DNA from: HLUCCA09 sp038745585
GTDB taxonomy: Bacteria; Pseudomonadota; Alphaproteobacteria; Rhodobacterales; Rhodobacteraceae
Direction of reading: 5' to 3'
NCBI GenBank assembly: GCA_038745585.1
Contig: JBCDLH010000004.1
Span: forward strand, 186,001-250,000
DNA: 64,000 nt
Under the pieces are notes generated by a model, which ran no database searches, was not told the origin of the DNA, and saw only the letters and a list, made by a program, of their open reading frames with translations. Position numbers and translations under genes: made by a program. Below, piece by piece: positions 1-8,820 of this stretch. Position 1 is the stretch's first letter. Each line of letters opens with the position of its first letter.

Positions 1-2
1 CG

Positions 3-245
3 CAGCTCGCCTGGCGGATGGTAACGGAGCTGGTGGCCGGTCTGTTGATCGGGCTTTTGATCGGGATGGGGCTCGATGCGCTCTTTGGCACGGCGCCGAT
101 CCTGATGGTGGTGTTCATCGGTTTCGGGCTCGCCGCCGGCATCCGCGTAATGCTGCGCACTGCGGATGAAGTGGGCAAACGAGCGTCCGCGCCGGGCGCA
201 GAGGACGGCGATGCGCCCCAGAGCGCGGAAGGCAAAGGGAACTGA
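3..245 (+). CDS. atpI: ATP synthase subunit I (AtpI), 5' partial
   Basis: Small inner-membrane protein thought to help assemble the c-ring of the F0F1 ATP synthase. The frame is open to the left edge, so the true start lies outside the window; the ATG at 18 is internal. Two hydrophobic segments are visible, one from about codon 8 to 26 with a G-x3-G-x3-G-rich pattern and one over the following 20 residues, and then a polar Ala/Gly/Glu tail. This is the usual AtpI/AtpZ C-terminal half. It ends 3 bases before the GTG of atpB, so it is the first gene of the F0 operon. Identity comes from topology and position; the sequence itself is poorly conserved in this family. Confidence 0.85.
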   Translation, partial: QLAWRMVTELVAGLLIGLLIGMGLDALFGTAPILMVVFIGFGLAAGIRVMLRTADEVGKRASAPGAEDGDAPQSAEGKGN

Positions 246-248
246 TAC

Positions 249-995
249 GTGGCAGATGAAGCATCCGGCGGGCTTTCCATCCATCCGATGGACCAATTCA
301 TCGTCAAACCACTTTTTGGTGGCGATGCCGTAAATTGGTACACGCCCACCAACGTCACGCTCTGGATGGCGCTGGCTGTGGCTTGCGTGGCCGCGCTTTT
401 GGTCTTGGGAACACGGGGCCGTGCGATCATCCCGACCCGGGCGCAATCGGTCGCCGAGCTGATCTACGGCTTTGTCTACAAGATGGTCGAGGACGTCGCC
501 GGGAAGGACGGTCTCAAATACTTCCCGTACATCATGACGCTCTTCCTCTTCATCCTTTTTGCCAACCTGCTCGGCCTCGTGCCGACGGCCTTTACCACGA
601 CCTCGCACATTGCCGTAACGGCGGTCATGGCGCTCGCGGTTTTCATTACTGTGACGACGATTGGGTTTGTTAAAAACGGGTCGAGCTTTCTGGCGCTCTT
701 TTGGGTCGATAGCGCGCCTCTGCCGCTGCGCCCGGCGCTCGCCATCATCGAGCTCATCTCGTATTTCGTGCGCCCCGTCAGCCATTCGGTGCGACTTGCC
801 GGCGCGATCACGGCGGGACACGCGGTGATGAAGGTGTTCGCGGGCTTCGCCGCCGTCGCCCTCATCGCGCCGCTCGCGATTTTCGGCATGGTTGCGATCT
901 ATGCGCTGGAACTGCTGGTGGCAGCGATCCAGGCCTACGTTTTCACGATCCTCACCTGCGTTTACCTGCGCGACGCGCTGCATCCGCATCACTGA
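249..995 (+). CDS. atpB: F0F1 ATP synthase subunit a
   Basis: Membrane stator subunit that forms the two proton half-channels against the c-ring. It is 248 residues with about five hydrophobic helices. The conserved helix carries the essential arginine at R182 in the motif HSVRLAG, followed by AGH and a KVFAG segment. The last helix holds the Glu and Gln typical of subunit a (ELLVAAIQAYVF). The start is a GTG directly after the atpI stop. The gene is followed by atpE after 77 bases. Length and motif order are normal for alphaproteobacteria. Confidence 0.97.
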   Translation: MADEASGGLSIHPMDQFIVKPLFGGDAVNWYTPTNVTLWMALAVACVAALLVLGTRGRAIIPTRAQSVAELIYGFVYKMVEDVAGKDGLKYFPYIMTLFLFILFANLLGLVPTAFTTTSHIAVTAVMALAVFITVTTIGFVKNGSSFLALFWVDSAPLPLRPALAIIELISYFVRPVSHSVRLAGAITAGHAVMKVFAGFAAVALIAPLAIFGMVAIYALELLVAAIQAYVFTILTCVYLRDALHPHH

Positions 996-1072
996 CGGGA
1001 TCGAAAGAGTTTGGGGCGCGCCACGCGGGCCACGTCGACATCACGGACTTCCAATTCGCAAGGAGAAGAGAC

Positions 1073-1309
1073 ATGGAAGGCGATATCGCAAACATGGGTC
1101 AGTTCATCGGCGCCGGCATCGCGGGCCTCGGCGCTGGCCTCGCGGCCCTCGGGGTCGGCAATGTGGCCGGCAATTTCCTCGCCGGTGCCCTGCGCAACCC
1201 CTCGGCCGCCGCCGGTCAGACCGCGACGCTCTTCATCGGCATCGCCTTCGCCGAAGCCCTGGGGATTTTCTCGTTCCTCGTCGCGCTTCTGCTGATGTTC
1301 GCTGTCTGA
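1073..1309 (+). CDS. atpE: F0F1 ATP synthase subunit c
   Basis: Proteolipid of the rotating c-ring, 78 residues in a two-helix hairpin. The polar loop contains the RNPSA motif at residues 41-45, and the proton-carrying carboxylate is E61 in the second helix (IAFAEALG). The N-terminal helix is rich in GxGxG packing repeats. A strong ribosome binding site (AAGGAGAAG) lies just before the ATG, in keeping with the high stoichiometry of subunit c. The gene lies between atpB and the b' gene. Confidence 0.97.
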   Translation: MEGDIANMGQFIGAGIAGLGAGLAALGVGNVAGNFLAGALRNPSAAAGQTATLFIGIAFAEALGIFSFLVALLLMFAV

Positions 1310-1397
1310 TCCAGACCGGATTTCGATCCTTACAGCCGGCGGGACGCGCAGTGTGTCGGCCCGCCGCCGTTGATCAGACACGGTCCAGGAGGCAGAG

Positions 1398-1973
1398 ATG
1401 GCAACCGACAGCTCCACGGGGCTCGAACCATTCCAAGAAGAGCTTGCGGGCAGATGCGTTGGCCCCGATGGCGGCGCGATCGGCATGCCGCAGCTCTGTA
1501 TTGACTGGTTCCCCAATCAGATCTTTTGGCTCGTCGTCACGCTCGGCGCGATCTACCTGATCCTGACGCGCGTGGCCCTGCCGCGTATTGCCTCCGTTTT
1601 GGCCGAACGAAACGGTACGATCACCAACGACATCGCCGCGGCCGAAGAGCTCAAGCTAAAGGCCGCCGAAGCGGAGAAGGCCTACCAAAAGGCGCTGGCC
1701 GACGCCAAAGCCGAGGCGCAGAAGATCGCAGCGGAGACCCGAGCCGAGATCGGAAAAGAGGTCGAAGCGGCAACCGAAAAAGCCGATGCCGAGATCTCGC
1801 AGAAGGCAGCCGAGAGTCAGGCGCGCCTTGCGGAGATCCGCGACAGCGAGCTTCAAAGCATCGAAGCCGTCGCAAAGGACACGGTCGGCGCGATCGTCTC
1901 GGCGCTGGGCCGACCGGCCGAGGATGCGGCGCTCGCGAGCGCCGTCGAGGCGCGGCTGAAAGAGGGATCGTGA
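1398..1973 (+). CDS. atpF': F0F1 ATP synthase subunit b'
   Basis: One of the two non-identical b-type stator subunits found in alphaproteobacteria and photosynthetic bacteria. It is 191 residues with a polar N-terminus of about 38 residues, one membrane helix at about 41-60, and then a long Ala/Glu/Lys-rich coiled coil to the end. GGAGG stands 7 bases before the ATG. Its TGA overlaps the ATG of the next b subunit by one base (TGATG), which suggests translational coupling. Symbols atpG, atpX and atpF2 are also used for this gene. Confidence 0.93.
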   Translation: MATDSSTGLEPFQEELAGRCVGPDGGAIGMPQLCIDWFPNQIFWLVVTLGAIYLILTRVALPRIASVLAERNGTITNDIAAAEELKLKAAEAEKAYQKALADAKAEAQKIAAETRAEIGKEVEAATEKADAEISQKAAESQARLAEIRDSELQSIEAVAKDTVGAIVSALGRPAEDAALASAVEARLKEGS

Positions 1974-2548
1974 TGCGTCTTCATGCTTTGTCCGCCGCCT
2001 TGACGGCGCTTGTTCTCGCCGCCGCACCGGCGCTTGCAGCCACGGGGGACTATCCGTTCGTGTCGCTGCGCAACTCCGACTTTGTCGTGCTCATCGCCTT
2101 CGCCCTCTTCATCGGAATTCTTGTTTACTTCAAAGTTCCAGGGCTGCTTGGCAAGATGCTCGACGATCGGGCCGAAAAGGTCCGTGCCGAGTTGGAAACG
2201 GCACGCGCGCTGCGCGAAGAGGCGCAGACAACTCTCGCTGAGTTCGAACGCAAGCAAAAGGACGTCCAGGAAGAGGCGCAGCGGATCGTGGCGCAGGCCA
2301 AGTCGGACGCCGAAGCAGCCGCCGTCGAAGCGAAGGCGGACCTCCAGAGCTCTATTGAGCGACGGCTGCGTGCCGCCGAGGATCAGATCACCTCGGCCGA
2401 GGAAGCGGCCGTAAAGGAGGTGCGGGACCGTGCGGTGCAGGTGGCCGTTGCCGCTGCGGCGGACGTGGTGCGCCAGGGGATCACAGCCGCCGATGCCGAT
2501 GCGCTGATCGAAGACAGCCTCAAGGTCGTCGACGCTAAGCTTCACTGA
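1973..2548 (+). CDS. atpF: F0F1 ATP synthase subunit b
   Basis: Second stator b subunit, 191 residues. The chosen ATG at 1973 overlaps the b' stop and gives a cleavable-looking hydrophobic leader (residues 1-22, ending ALA-A). A membrane helix follows at about 36-53 and a long charged coiled coil makes up the rest. The frame stays open far upstream, but that part is out-of-frame reading of the b' gene and is not coding. It is the last F0 gene; the F1 genes are not in this window. Confidence 0.95.
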   Translation: MRLHALSAALTALVLAAAPALAATGDYPFVSLRNSDFVVLIAFALFIGILVYFKVPGLLGKMLDDRAEKVRAELETARALREEAQTTLAEFERKQKDVQEEAQRIVAQAKSDAEAAAVEAKADLQSSIERRLRAAEDQITSAEEAAVKEVRDRAVQVAVAAAADVVRQGITAADADALIEDSLKVVDAKLH

Positions 2549-2619
2549 GCGCTAGGCCTGCACGGTGCGAATGCTGCACCCGCACCGGTCAGAGCGCGCT
2601 CCACTGCCGTTGACGCGCG

Positions 2620-3387
2620 CTACGCCCCCGTTTCGTGCGCAAGCCGCTGCTTTGCCACAGCCTCATTCTCCTCGGCCCGTCGCTGATCCCGCAGCGCCTG
2701 CTCGACGAAATCTAGGTGGAGCTGGACGGCGTGTTTCGCGCCATCGGGGTCGCGCACCTGCAGCGCGTCGTTGATCGCCCGGTGCTGGGTCAAAAGCGCG
2801 GCGCGGGTCGTCCGTTGGCGAAACATCACCTGGCGATTGTAAAAGACGCCCTGGCGCAAGAGGTCGTACATCGAGCGCAACATGTGCAGCATGATGACGT
2901 TGTGGCTCGCCTCGACGATCGCGAGGTGAAACTGGGCATCGAGGTTCGCCTCTTCCTTGGGGCTCGGCTTGGTGTGGGCAGCCTCCATCTTGCTAAAGAT
3001 CGTCGAGATCACCTCAAGATCCGTGTCGGAACCTTGCCGCGCAGCGCGTTCCGCAGCGAGGCCCTCGACGTCGCGGCGAAAGGCGAGATAATCAAAGACG
3101 GCCTCATCGTGCTCGGCAAATAGCCGGACGAGTGCGGGCGAAAACGCCGAGCCAAGGACATCAGCAACAAAGATCCCGGCCCCCGCGCGCCGGGCTAGCA
3201 GGCCAGAGGTTTCGAGCTCGGCAATCGCCTCCCGCAGCGAGGGGCGCGAGACGCCGAGGCGCTCAGCAAGGGCGCGCTCAGCCGGCAGGCGCTCGCCTGG
3301 GCGGAGGACACCACGCAAGATCAGAAGCTCGATCTGCCGAACGATCGAGGTTGAAATCTTTTCGGGCTCGACGGGGGAAAAGGGCAT
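2620..3387 (-). CDS. FadR/GntR-family transcriptional regulator (FCD domain)
   Basis: DNA-binding regulator of 255 residues. The winged-helix GntR domain occupies about residues 8-75, with the characteristic LRPGERLPAERALAERLGVSR stretch and a recognition helix near RPSLREA. The rest is an all-helical FCD ligand-binding domain, with DAQFH and a later QHRAI segment supplying likely metal-binding Asp/His residues. It resembles the PdhR/LldR branch, which senses carboxylates such as pyruvate or lactate, but the ligand cannot be read from sequence. A palindrome 15-35 bases before the start (3402-3422) is a plausible autoregulatory operator. It is convergent with atpF and downstream of polA. Confidence 0.88.
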   Translation of the reverse strand: MPFSPVEPEKISTSIVRQIELLILRGVLRPGERLPAERALAERLGVSRPSLREAIAELETSGLLARRAGAGIFVADVLGSAFSPALVRLFAEHDEAVFDYLAFRRDVEGLAAERAARQGSDTDLEVISTIFSKMEAAHTKPSPKEEANLDAQFHLAIVEASHNVIMLHMLRSMYDLLRQGVFYNRQVMFRQRTTRAALLTQHRAINDALQVRDPDGAKHAVQLHLDFVEQALRDQRRAEENEAVAKQRLAHETGA

Positions 3388-3401
3388 CGGCTCTATCCGG
3401 A

Positions 3402-3422
3402 TTGGTCAGATCCTTAGACCAA
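3402..3422. promoter_or_regulatory. Candidate operator of the GntR regulator
   Basis: Inverted repeat TTGGTC-9 bases-GACCAA placed 15 bases upstream of the regulator start codon. GntR/FadR-type operators are usually TGGT-NNN-ACCA; here the half-sites are the same but the spacing is wider. The right part alone (3411-3421) is also an imperfect match to the short form. Autoregulation is inferred from position only. Confidence 0.4.
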
Positions 3423-3519
3423 AGTGCGCGAGCGGCGTCTATAGCGGCGCCCGGCGCAATTGCGGCGTACCACGTGAACTCCTTGATGCGGGTCCGCCCG
3501 CATGCGCAAAGGTCGGCGC

Positions 3520-6330
3520 CTAATGCGCTTCGGCCCAGCTCGCGCCTTGTCCGGCATCGACGACAAGCGGCACTGAGAGGTGGACGGCCGGATCTGCCGC
3601 CCCCTCCATCACCTCTCGCACGCGCGCGACCACGGCGTCGACCGCGCCTTCCTCCACCTCAAAGATCAGCTCGTCATGCACCTGTAGGAGCATCCCGGCG
3701 GGCACATCGCCGAGCGCGGGCTCCATGCGGACCATCGCGCGGCGGATGACGTCCGCCGCCGTCCCCTGGATCGGCGCGTTGATCGCCGCGCGCTTGGCGA
3801 AGCCCGCTCCGGGCCCCTTGGCATTGATCTCGGGCGTGTGAATCTTACGGCCGAAGAGCGTTTGGACATAGCCGTGCGCCTTGGCGAAGGCGACGGTGTC
3901 GTCCATGTAGTCCCGTATGCCGGGGAAGCGTTCAAAGTAACGATCGATAAAGTCCTGCGCTTCGGCACGGGGAATGCGCAGATTGCGTGCCAGTCCATAG
4001 CCCGAGATCCCGTAGATCACGCCGAAATTGATCGCTTTGGCCTGGCGCCGGATCTCGGGGGTCATCTCCTCAAGCGGTACGTTGAACATCTCCGAGGCCG
4101 TAGCCGCATGAATGTCCTGCCCGTCGCGGAATGCGTCCTTCAACGCGTCGATCCCGGCGATATGGGCGAGGATGCGCAGCTCGATTTGGGAATAGTCGAG
4201 ACTCACGAGCACCTTGCCCGGCTCAGCGACGAAGGCCTCGCGAATACGGCGACCCTCCTCGGTGCGCACGGGGATGTTCTGCAGATTTGGATCGGTCGAG
4301 GCGAGGCGGCCGGTCGACGCGCCAGCGATCGAGTAGCTCGTGTGGACCCGCCCGGTCTCGGCATTGATGTGGGTCTGCAACGCGTCGGTGTAGGTGCTCT
4401 TCAGCTTGTCCAATTGCCGCCAATCGAGGATGCGCCGCGGCATATCATGCACCGTGGCCAGATCCTCCAAGACATCGGCGCCTGTGCTCCAAGCGCCAGA
4501 CTTCCCGCGTTTCGGCATCTTCCCGTCGGGAAGCGCGAGGCCCAGCTCGTCGAAGAGCACCTCGCCGATCTGCTTTGGCGAGCCCACGGAAAAGGATCGC
4601 CCGGCCAACTCGTGGATCTCGGCCTCTAGCCCCGCCATCTTCTGGCTGAATGCGTTGGACATGCGGCTCAGCGTGTCCCGGTCGACCTTGATGCCCCGCA
4701 TCTCCATCCGCGCCAGGACAGGGATCATCGGCCGTTCCATCGTCTCGTAGACGGTCGTGACCTGGGCCTTATGGAGCGAGGGCTTGAACGTATGCCAGAG
4801 CCGCATCGTGACATCGGCGTCCTCGGCGGCATAGCGCGCGGCCTTATCGATCTCGACCCGGTCGAAGGTGATCTGCGACTTGCCGGAGCCGATCAACTCC
4901 TTGATCGGGATGCAGGAATGGCCGAGATAGCGCTCCGCCAGCGCGTCCATCCCGTGATTGTGCAGGCCCGCATGCTGGGCATAGCTCAGGAGCATTGTAT
5001 CGTCGACTGGTGCCAGCGTTATGCCGAGGCGCGCGAGGATCTTGGCGTCGTATTTGAGATTCTGCCCGATCTTGAGGATCGCCGGATCCTCCAACATCGG
5101 CTTCAGCATCTCTAGTGCCCGTTCCAGCGCGAGCTGTCCCTCGCTCAGCGCGCCCTCGTCAAAGAGGTCGTCGGAGCCGCCCGTGCGATGCGCGAGCGGG
5201 ATGTAGCAAGCCTCGCCCGGCGTCACGCAAAGGCAGACGCCGACGAGATCGGCGGTCATCTCGTTGAGCCCCGTTGTTTCGGTGTCGACGGCGACAGTGC
5301 CGCGCGCGTCGATCCGGTCGAGCCAAACCTGCAGTGTGGCCTCGTCGCGCACGATCTCATAGCTCTCCGGCGTAATCGGCGGCCATTCCGGCGCTGCTTC
5401 AACGGCGTCCTGCGCCACGGGCTCGGGGATCGCGGGCGCCTCGACACCGAGCGTTTCGGAAATCCGCCGTGTCAGCGTGCGAAACTCCATGTCCGCGAGA
5501 AACGCCATCAGCGTTGCGGCATCGGGTGCCTTCACTTCGAGATCATCGAGCTTGAAGTCGAGCGGCGTGTTCAGGTCGAGCGTCACGAGCTTTTTCGACA
5601 GTCGGATCTGCTCGGCATGGTCGATAAGGGTCTGCCGCCGCTTGGGCTGTTTGATCTCTTCGGCGCGATCCAACAGCGTTTCGAGATCGCCGTATTCGGA
5701 GATGAGCTGTGCCGCGGTCTTTACCCCGATCCCCGGCGCGCCCGGCACATTGTCGACGCTGTCGCCCGCGAGCGCTTGCACGTCGATCACGCGGTCTGGC
5801 CCGACGCCAAACTTCTCCTCGACCTCCTCGACCCCGATGCGCTTGTTTTTCATTGCATCGAGCATTTCAACGCCACCGCCCACAAGCTGCATCAAATCCT
5901 TGTCCGAGGAGATGATCGTCACGCGTCCTCCGGCCTCACGTGCCTGCCGCGATAGCGTGGCGATAATGTCGTCGGCCTCGTAACCTTCGATCTCTTCGCA
6001 TGCGACGTTGAACGCCCGCGTCGCCTCGCGCGTCAGCGGGATCTGGGGGCGGAGGTCTTCGGGCATCTCGTCCCGATTTGCCTTGTACTGGTCGTAAAGG
6101 TCGTTCCGAAAGGTGTGGCTGCCCTTGTCGAAGATGACGGCGGCATGGGTCGGCGCATCGGGGCCGGTATTCCCCTCGATGTAGCGAAAGAGCATGTTGC
6201 AAAAGCCCGAGACTGCGCCAATCGGCAGCCCGTCGGACTTACGCGTCAGCGGCGGCAGCGCGTGGTAAGCCCGGAAGATGAAGGCCGAGCCGTCGATGAG
6301 GTGCAGGTGGTGTCCCTTGCCAAATGCCAT
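3520..6330 (-). CDS. polA: DNA polymerase I
   Basis: Repair and Okazaki-fragment processing polymerase of 936 residues. It has an N-terminal 5'-3' exonuclease domain starting HLIDGSAFIFRAYHAL, then a 3'-5' exonuclease domain with the active motif DTETTGLNEM near residue 348. The C-terminal family A polymerase has motif A (SLDYSQIELRILAH, near 711), motif B with RRQAKAINFGVIYG, and motif C (VHDELIF, near 883). All three activities therefore look intact. The ATG at 6330 is chosen because GGGGGA lies just upstream and the protein then begins as its homologues do; the open frame extends about 58 codons further but that part does not look coding. Confidence 0.97.
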   Translation of the reverse strand: MAFGKGHHLHLIDGSAFIFRAYHALPPLTRKSDGLPIGAVSGFCNMLFRYIEGNTGPDAPTHAAVIFDKGSHTFRNDLYDQYKANRDEMPEDLRPQIPLTREATRAFNVACEEIEGYEADDIIATLSRQAREAGGRVTIISSDKDLMQLVGGGVEMLDAMKNKRIGVEEVEEKFGVGPDRVIDVQALAGDSVDNVPGAPGIGVKTAAQLISEYGDLETLLDRAEEIKQPKRRQTLIDHAEQIRLSKKLVTLDLNTPLDFKLDDLEVKAPDAATLMAFLADMEFRTLTRRISETLGVEAPAIPEPVAQDAVEAAPEWPPITPESYEIVRDEATLQVWLDRIDARGTVAVDTETTGLNEMTADLVGVCLCVTPGEACYIPLAHRTGGSDDLFDEGALSEGQLALERALEMLKPMLEDPAILKIGQNLKYDAKILARLGITLAPVDDTMLLSYAQHAGLHNHGMDALAERYLGHSCIPIKELIGSGKSQITFDRVEIDKAARYAAEDADVTMRLWHTFKPSLHKAQVTTVYETMERPMIPVLARMEMRGIKVDRDTLSRMSNAFSQKMAGLEAEIHELAGRSFSVGSPKQIGEVLFDELGLALPDGKMPKRGKSGAWSTGADVLEDLATVHDMPRRILDWRQLDKLKSTYTDALQTHINAETGRVHTSYSIAGASTGRLASTDPNLQNIPVRTEEGRRIREAFVAEPGKVLVSLDYSQIELRILAHIAGIDALKDAFRDGQDIHAATASEMFNVPLEEMTPEIRRQAKAINFGVIYGISGYGLARNLRIPRAEAQDFIDRYFERFPGIRDYMDDTVAFAKAHGYVQTLFGRKIHTPEINAKGPGAGFAKRAAINAPIQGTAADVIRRAMVRMEPALGDVPAGMLLQVHDELIFEVEEGAVDAVVARVREVMEGAADPAVHLSVPLVVDAGQGASWAEAH

Positions 6331-6600
6331 CGTGTCCCCCGTGATCCGTCGCGCGCCCCAAAGCCGTAGCCCGCTAGAGCTAACGCGCGGGACGCAGGGG
6401 GTCCAGCCCGTGAGGTACCCGGGAGGCGCCCGTGGGGCCACGCGGGTGAGACAGTCCAAAGGCACGGGCGCCGCGCACGCGTGGTGTCGCGTACCTCTGC
6501 CCACGGCGGCATTCCGCGCAGCAGGCGGGCGGGCGGGCGAAAACGCGCTGTGATTGTGTTACCCTGCGTCACTCACAACCTGAGCTGCGAGGGTGCTGCA

Positions 6601-7365
6601 ATGGAAATCTCGTCCTTCGAACTGATCTTTAAGCCGCAATCGCCGGTCGGTGCGGCCGACACTGTCTTGCAGGGGTACTTTCTCAACGTCACCAATCTCG
6701 AAGATGTCAGTCTGACCTTCCGGCTGAATTTCGTGACCTCATCGATCACCGACCCGGATCGGAGCCTCTTTGCGAACACGGTCGCGATCATCGACACACC
6801 GAATGTCAACAATTCACCTGCGACCCTGATCGGGGGGCTGGCGTCGCCCTCGTTTCGCCTGTCGCCCGACATCGTCATCGCGCCGAATGCGACGGCCAAG
6901 GTCGCTTTGCTCCCGAGCGATCCGTTCCCCGACCCGACCGTGGCGGCAGATTTCGAGTGCCGTGGCTTTGCCGATCTGACGTTGCCCGCGGTTTTCACGT
7001 TCATCCCGCCTGCGTCTATCTCCTTTGGGCCGCAGCTCGACCGGCCCGCCCGCGTCCTCGTCACGCCGCAGAATCGGGCGACCTACCTCAATGGCGGTGT
7101 GATCAACGATCAGACGCAAGCGGGCCTTCCCACCGGGCCAGGCGGCGCGGTCGTCGAGATCGAGCCGGAGCAGGGGTTTCTCCTTCCGTTTAGCGGAGGG
7201 ATGTCAGAGCTCCTGTCGGACATGTCGCCCACGCCCATGCCCGATATTGCCGAGGCAGATATGGCGTTGATGTTTGCCGCCCTGGCGGACGCGGATCTCA
7301 AGAGCCTCAATGCCAAGCTTAAGGACGCTGGGATCGGTCTCTCGCTGGAGAAGCGCAAGGCCTAG
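6601..7365 (+). CDS. Hypothetical protein, 254 aa, beta-rich
   Basis: I do not recognise this protein. From the ATG at 6601, with GAGGGT about 8 bases upstream, it gives 254 residues. The first 170 residues are rich in Val, Thr, Phe, Asn and Pro with alternating hydrophobic residues, as in a beta-sandwich (for example VLQGYFLNVTNLEDVSLTF). There is no signal peptide or membrane helix. The last 60 residues are Ala/Leu/Lys helical. The frame is open upstream to 6481, but that segment is unlike the rest. It is divergent from polA and convergent with the zinc-finger gene. The base composition matches its neighbours. Confidence 0.7.
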   Translation: MEISSFELIFKPQSPVGAADTVLQGYFLNVTNLEDVSLTFRLNFVTSSITDPDRSLFANTVAIIDTPNVNNSPATLIGGLASPSFRLSPDIVIAPNATAKVALLPSDPFPDPTVAADFECRGFADLTLPAVFTFIPPASISFGPQLDRPARVLVTPQNRATYLNGGVINDQTQAGLPTGPGGAVVEIEPEQGFLLPFSGGMSELLSDMSPTPMPDIAEADMALMFAALADADLKSLNAKLKDAGIGLSLEKRKA

Positions 7366-7501
7366 CCGCCGCCCCGCGCAAGGGGTCTTGATGGGGAAAA
7401 TCGGCCAACGTGATTGCCGTGTATCTGTTGCGCCACCTTGGGTTGCCGGTCGCGGATCGGCTGCCCGGGACGGCAAGCCGCGCGGCCAGTGCCATAGCGC
7501 C

Positions 7502-7711
7502 TCAGACGGCTTCGTCTGCCCAGTCCACGTGGACAAACCTCTTGTCGCAATAGGGGCATTCGACCGTGCCCGTCTGCAAGCTGATCGAGAGCCAGACGCG
7601 CGGATGCCCCAGCGCGCCCTCGCCCCCGTCGCAGCAGATGCGCATCTCGCGCACGATCTCCGTCTCCGGCGGTTCGGGCGCGTCTGGTCCGTGGGAGGGG
7701 CGCATGGGCAC
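7502..7711 (-). CDS. Small zinc-finger protein (zf-CHCC, NDUFS6-like)
   Basis: Protein of 63-69 residues; translation may start at the GTG at 7711 or the ATG at 7705. It carries the CDGGEGALGHPRVW motif and a C-terminal VECPYCDKRF pair, which together give the Cys-His-Cys-Cys metal site of the zf-CHCC family. The family includes the NDUFS6 accessory subunit of complex I and many stand-alone alphaproteobacterial proteins. Function in bacteria is not settled. It is divergent from the ABC ATPase gene at 7795. Confidence 0.88.
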   Translation of the reverse strand: MPMRPSHGPDAPEPPETEIVREMRICCDGGEGALGHPRVWLSISLQTGTVECPYCDKRFVHVDWADEAV

Positions 7712-7794
7712 GTCCTTGTTGCTCGGCCAGTCTCGGCCTATTTTGCAAACGGCAAGTTACGGCCCCCGGGCCTGCAAGAGCAAGAGCCCGCGCC

Positions 7795-8820
7795 ATGTCC
7801 GATGCCGACACGCCCCAGATTGACACGCCCCAGATTGACACGCCCCGATCAGCTTCGGCGCACCCCGCCGGGCCGGCCGCTCTCGATGTCGTCGGCCTGC
7901 GCAAAACCTATACGGGCGAGCGCGGTCAGCCTGCGAAAGAGGCGCTGAAGGGCGTCGATCTCTGCGTACCGCAAGGTGCGATCTTCGGACTCTTGGGGCC
8001 GAACGGCGCTGGAAAATCCACGCTGATCAACATTCTCGCGGGGCTTGTGACCAAAACCGCGGGCAAGGTGTCGATCTGGGGTTTCGACCAAGACGTGAAC
8101 CCACGCCAGAGCCGTGCCGCGATCGGGGTCATGCCGCAGGAGCTCAACCTCGATCCGTTCTTTACCCCGCGCGAGGCGCTCGATGTCCAGGCGGGGCTTT
8201 ATGGTGTGCCCAAACGCGAGCGGCGGACGGAGGACATCCTGGCGCTCATTGGGCTGGCCGATAAGGGCGCGGCCTATGCCCGCTCCCTGTCGGGCGGGAT
8301 GCGCCGCCGGCTCCTTCTCGGTAAGGCGCTGGTGCATAGCCCGGCGGTCCTCGTGCTCGATGAGCCGACGGCAGGCGTCGATATCGAGCTGCGCCAGATG
8401 CTCTGGGAGAATGTGCGCCGTCTCAACGCAGAGCGCGGGATGACGATCATTTTGACGACGCACTACCTCGAAGAAGCCGAGGAGATGTGCGACGAGATTG
8501 CCATCGTCAACCACGGTGAGATTGCCGCGCAGGACAGCACCGCGAACCTCCTCGGTCGAATGGACGCCAAAACGCTCATCATCACGCCCGATGGGCAAGT
8601 GCCTGCGGAGATCGCAGTGCCCGAGGGCGTGAGCCTGGTGCGGCGGCCCGGTGGCGCGCTTGCCTTTTCCTATAGCCGGGGGCGGATCGCAGCGGAGGCG
8701 GTGCTCGATGCGGTGCGTAGCGCGGGCATCCGGATCGCCGATGTTGCGACGGAGGAGCCCGATCTTGAGGACGTCTTCCTCGCGTTGACCTCCTCGGCTG
8801 CGGCGAGCCGGGCAGCCTAA
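7795..8820 (+). CDS. ABC transporter ATP-binding protein (DrrA/CcmA type)
   Basis: Cytoplasmic ATPase of 341 residues. The nucleotide-binding domain has Walker A GPNGAGKST near residue 70, signature LSGGMRRR near 165, Walker B VLVLDEPT near 185 and a switch His in TTHYLEEAE. An extra C-terminal domain of about 90 residues ends with EPDLEDVFLAL, as in ABC-2 exporters of the DrrA group. The N-terminus is an unusual tandem repeat of the five-residue unit DTPQI encoded by a 15-base repeat (about 7807-7851). No permease gene is adjacent. Its stop overlaps the ATG of the ATP-grasp gene by one base. Confidence 0.9.
   Translation: MSDADTPQIDTPQIDTPRSASAHPAGPAALDVVGLRKTYTGERGQPAKEALKGVDLCVPQGAIFGLLGPNGAGKSTLINILAGLVTKTAGKVSIWGFDQDVNPRQSRAAIGVMPQELNLDPFFTPREALDVQAGLYGVPKRERRTEDILALIGLADKGAAYARSLSGGMRRRLLLGKALVHSPAVLVLDEPTAGVDIELRQMLWENVRRLNAERGMTIILTTHYLEEAEEMCDEIAIVNHGEIAAQDSTANLLGRMDAKTLIITPDGQVPAEIAVPEGVSLVRRPGGALAFSYSRGRIAAEAVLDAVRSAGIRIADVATEEPDLEDVFLALTSSAAASRAA

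Noticed and set aside
2555..2600. Terminator after atpF
   Set aside because: Only a 6-bp GGTGCG/CGCACC stem with an 11-base loop and no T-run was found, too weak to call.
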